A stretch of DNA of 5,219 nt from Clostridia bacterium (GTDB lineage: Bacteria > Bacillota > Clostridia > Oscillospirales > CAG-272). Numbering within the stretch: position 1 is the first letter of the stretch; each line of letters starts with the position of its first letter. The position numbers and the translations under genes were made by a program. The notes under the pieces are model-generated. The model did no database searches. It was not told the DNA's origin and saw nothing but the letters and a program-made list of their open reading frames with translations. Location: the NCBI GenBank assembly GCA_017461825.1, contig JAFTXB010000230.1, forward strand, positions 1-5,219, written 5' to 3'. Positions 5,090 to 5,219 of this stretch are shown piece after piece.

Positions 5090-5135
5090 AAAAAGTTTTG
5101 GGGGGCGTGGGGGGCTTTTATAAAAAGCCCCCCAC
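5090..5135. repeat. Palindromic repeat, copy 4 (reverse orientation)
   Basis: A perfect 13-bp stem pairs GTGGGGGGCTTTT (5107-5119) with its complement (5123-5135) around ATA. Read on the minus strand it is followed by GCCCCCC and then CAAAACTTTTTAAG, the same order of parts as copies 2 and 3. It lies 10 bases beyond the stop codon of the minus-strand helicase gene and could help end or stabilise that transcript, but no T-run directly follows the stem. Confidence 0.75.
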
Positions 5136-5145
5136 AAACGCGTCG

Positions 5146-5219
5146 TCAAATCTTTTTTAATTTTGCGTAAGTAGCCATGAGCTTTTTAGTGCCGACACGG
5201 TCGAAAACGGTTTCGTAGA
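5146..5219 (-). CDS. C-terminal end of a probable PcrA/UvrD-family DNA helicase (partial)
   Basis: The minus strand is open from the window edge to a TGA at 5148-5146 and gives 23 residues that end in GTKKLMATYAKLKKI. This resembles the extreme C-terminus of PcrA/UvrD helicases, whose Tudor-like C-terminal domain closes with a GxKxLxxxxAxLxK(I/V/L)-type strand. In Gram-positive bacteria that domain contacts RNA polymerase in transcription-coupled repair. The assignment is from memory of family endings on a very short stretch, so it is moderate only. The gene is convergent with the small membrane protein gene and separated from it by 286 bases of repeats. Its start and helicase motifs lie outside the window. 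Confidence 0.6.
   Translation of the reverse strand, partial: YETVFDRVGTKKLMATYAKLKKI

Noticed and set aside
4886..5149. Two open frames (4886-5086 + and 4928-5149 -) in the last intergenic region
   Set aside because: They overlap hairpins and direct repeats, lack RBSs, and are rich in Arg, Cys and Gly as expected for GC-rich noncoding repeats.
1..5219. CRISPR array, tRNA or rRNA genes
   Set aside because: No regularly spaced identical repeats with unique spacers, and no cloverleaf or rRNA-like sequence was seen.

Overview
The window looks like chromosomal DNA from a Bacillota bacterium, most likely an uncultured gut-type member of Clostridia. The reasons are strong AAAGGAGG-type ribosome binding sites, a consensus sigma-A promoter, a Bacillus-like RsgA, an RlmN/PASTA/RsgA gene neighbourhood typical of Firmicutes, and dispersed GC-rich palindromes between genes. 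The genus cannot be read from the sequence.

Layout: (1) 1-40, a truncated palindromic repeat. (2) 102-1166 (+), rlmN, the 23S rRNA/tRNA adenine-C2 methyltransferase. (3) 1167-1376, an intergenic stretch with a second palindromic repeat and a pyrimidine-rich heptamer tract. (4) 1377-2174 (+), a membrane-anchored protein with three PASTA domains and no kinase domain; its last ~20 codons lie in a third palindromic repeat. (5) 2227-3024 (-), a metallo-beta-lactamase-fold hydrolase with all metal ligands and a perfect TTGACA-17-TATAAT promoter. (6) 3130-4131 (+), rsgA, the 30S-assembly GTPase, followed by two tandem terminators. (7) 4293-4473, a 181-bp MITE-like foldback element with 22-bp terminal inverted repeats. 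(8) 4491-4859 (+), a small two-helix membrane protein of unknown function whose RBS abuts the foldback element. (9) 4860-5145, noncoding DNA with hairpins, a 27-bp direct repeat and a fourth palindromic repeat. (10) 5146-5219 (-), the last 23 codons of what appears to be a PcrA/UvrD-family helicase.

The main biological point is the locus. In many Firmicutes rlmN is followed by prpC (PP2C phosphatase), prkC (PASTA Ser/Thr kinase) and rsgA. Here rlmN and rsgA remain, but the phosphatase and kinase catalytic parts are absent. In their place are a short transmembrane PASTA-only protein, which may be a kinase-less derivative of PrkC, and an oppositely oriented MBL hydrolase. The two flanking genes both act on the ribosome: RlmN modifies A2503 of 23S rRNA, and RsgA checks late 30S maturation. 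RsgA also has Asn where the switch-I catalytic His is expected.

The second theme is small repeated DNA. One family of long palindromes has arms that differ between copies yet stay self-complementary, and a separate MITE sits between a likely promoter and the RBS of a small membrane protein gene. No complete novel defence or mobile system is visible.
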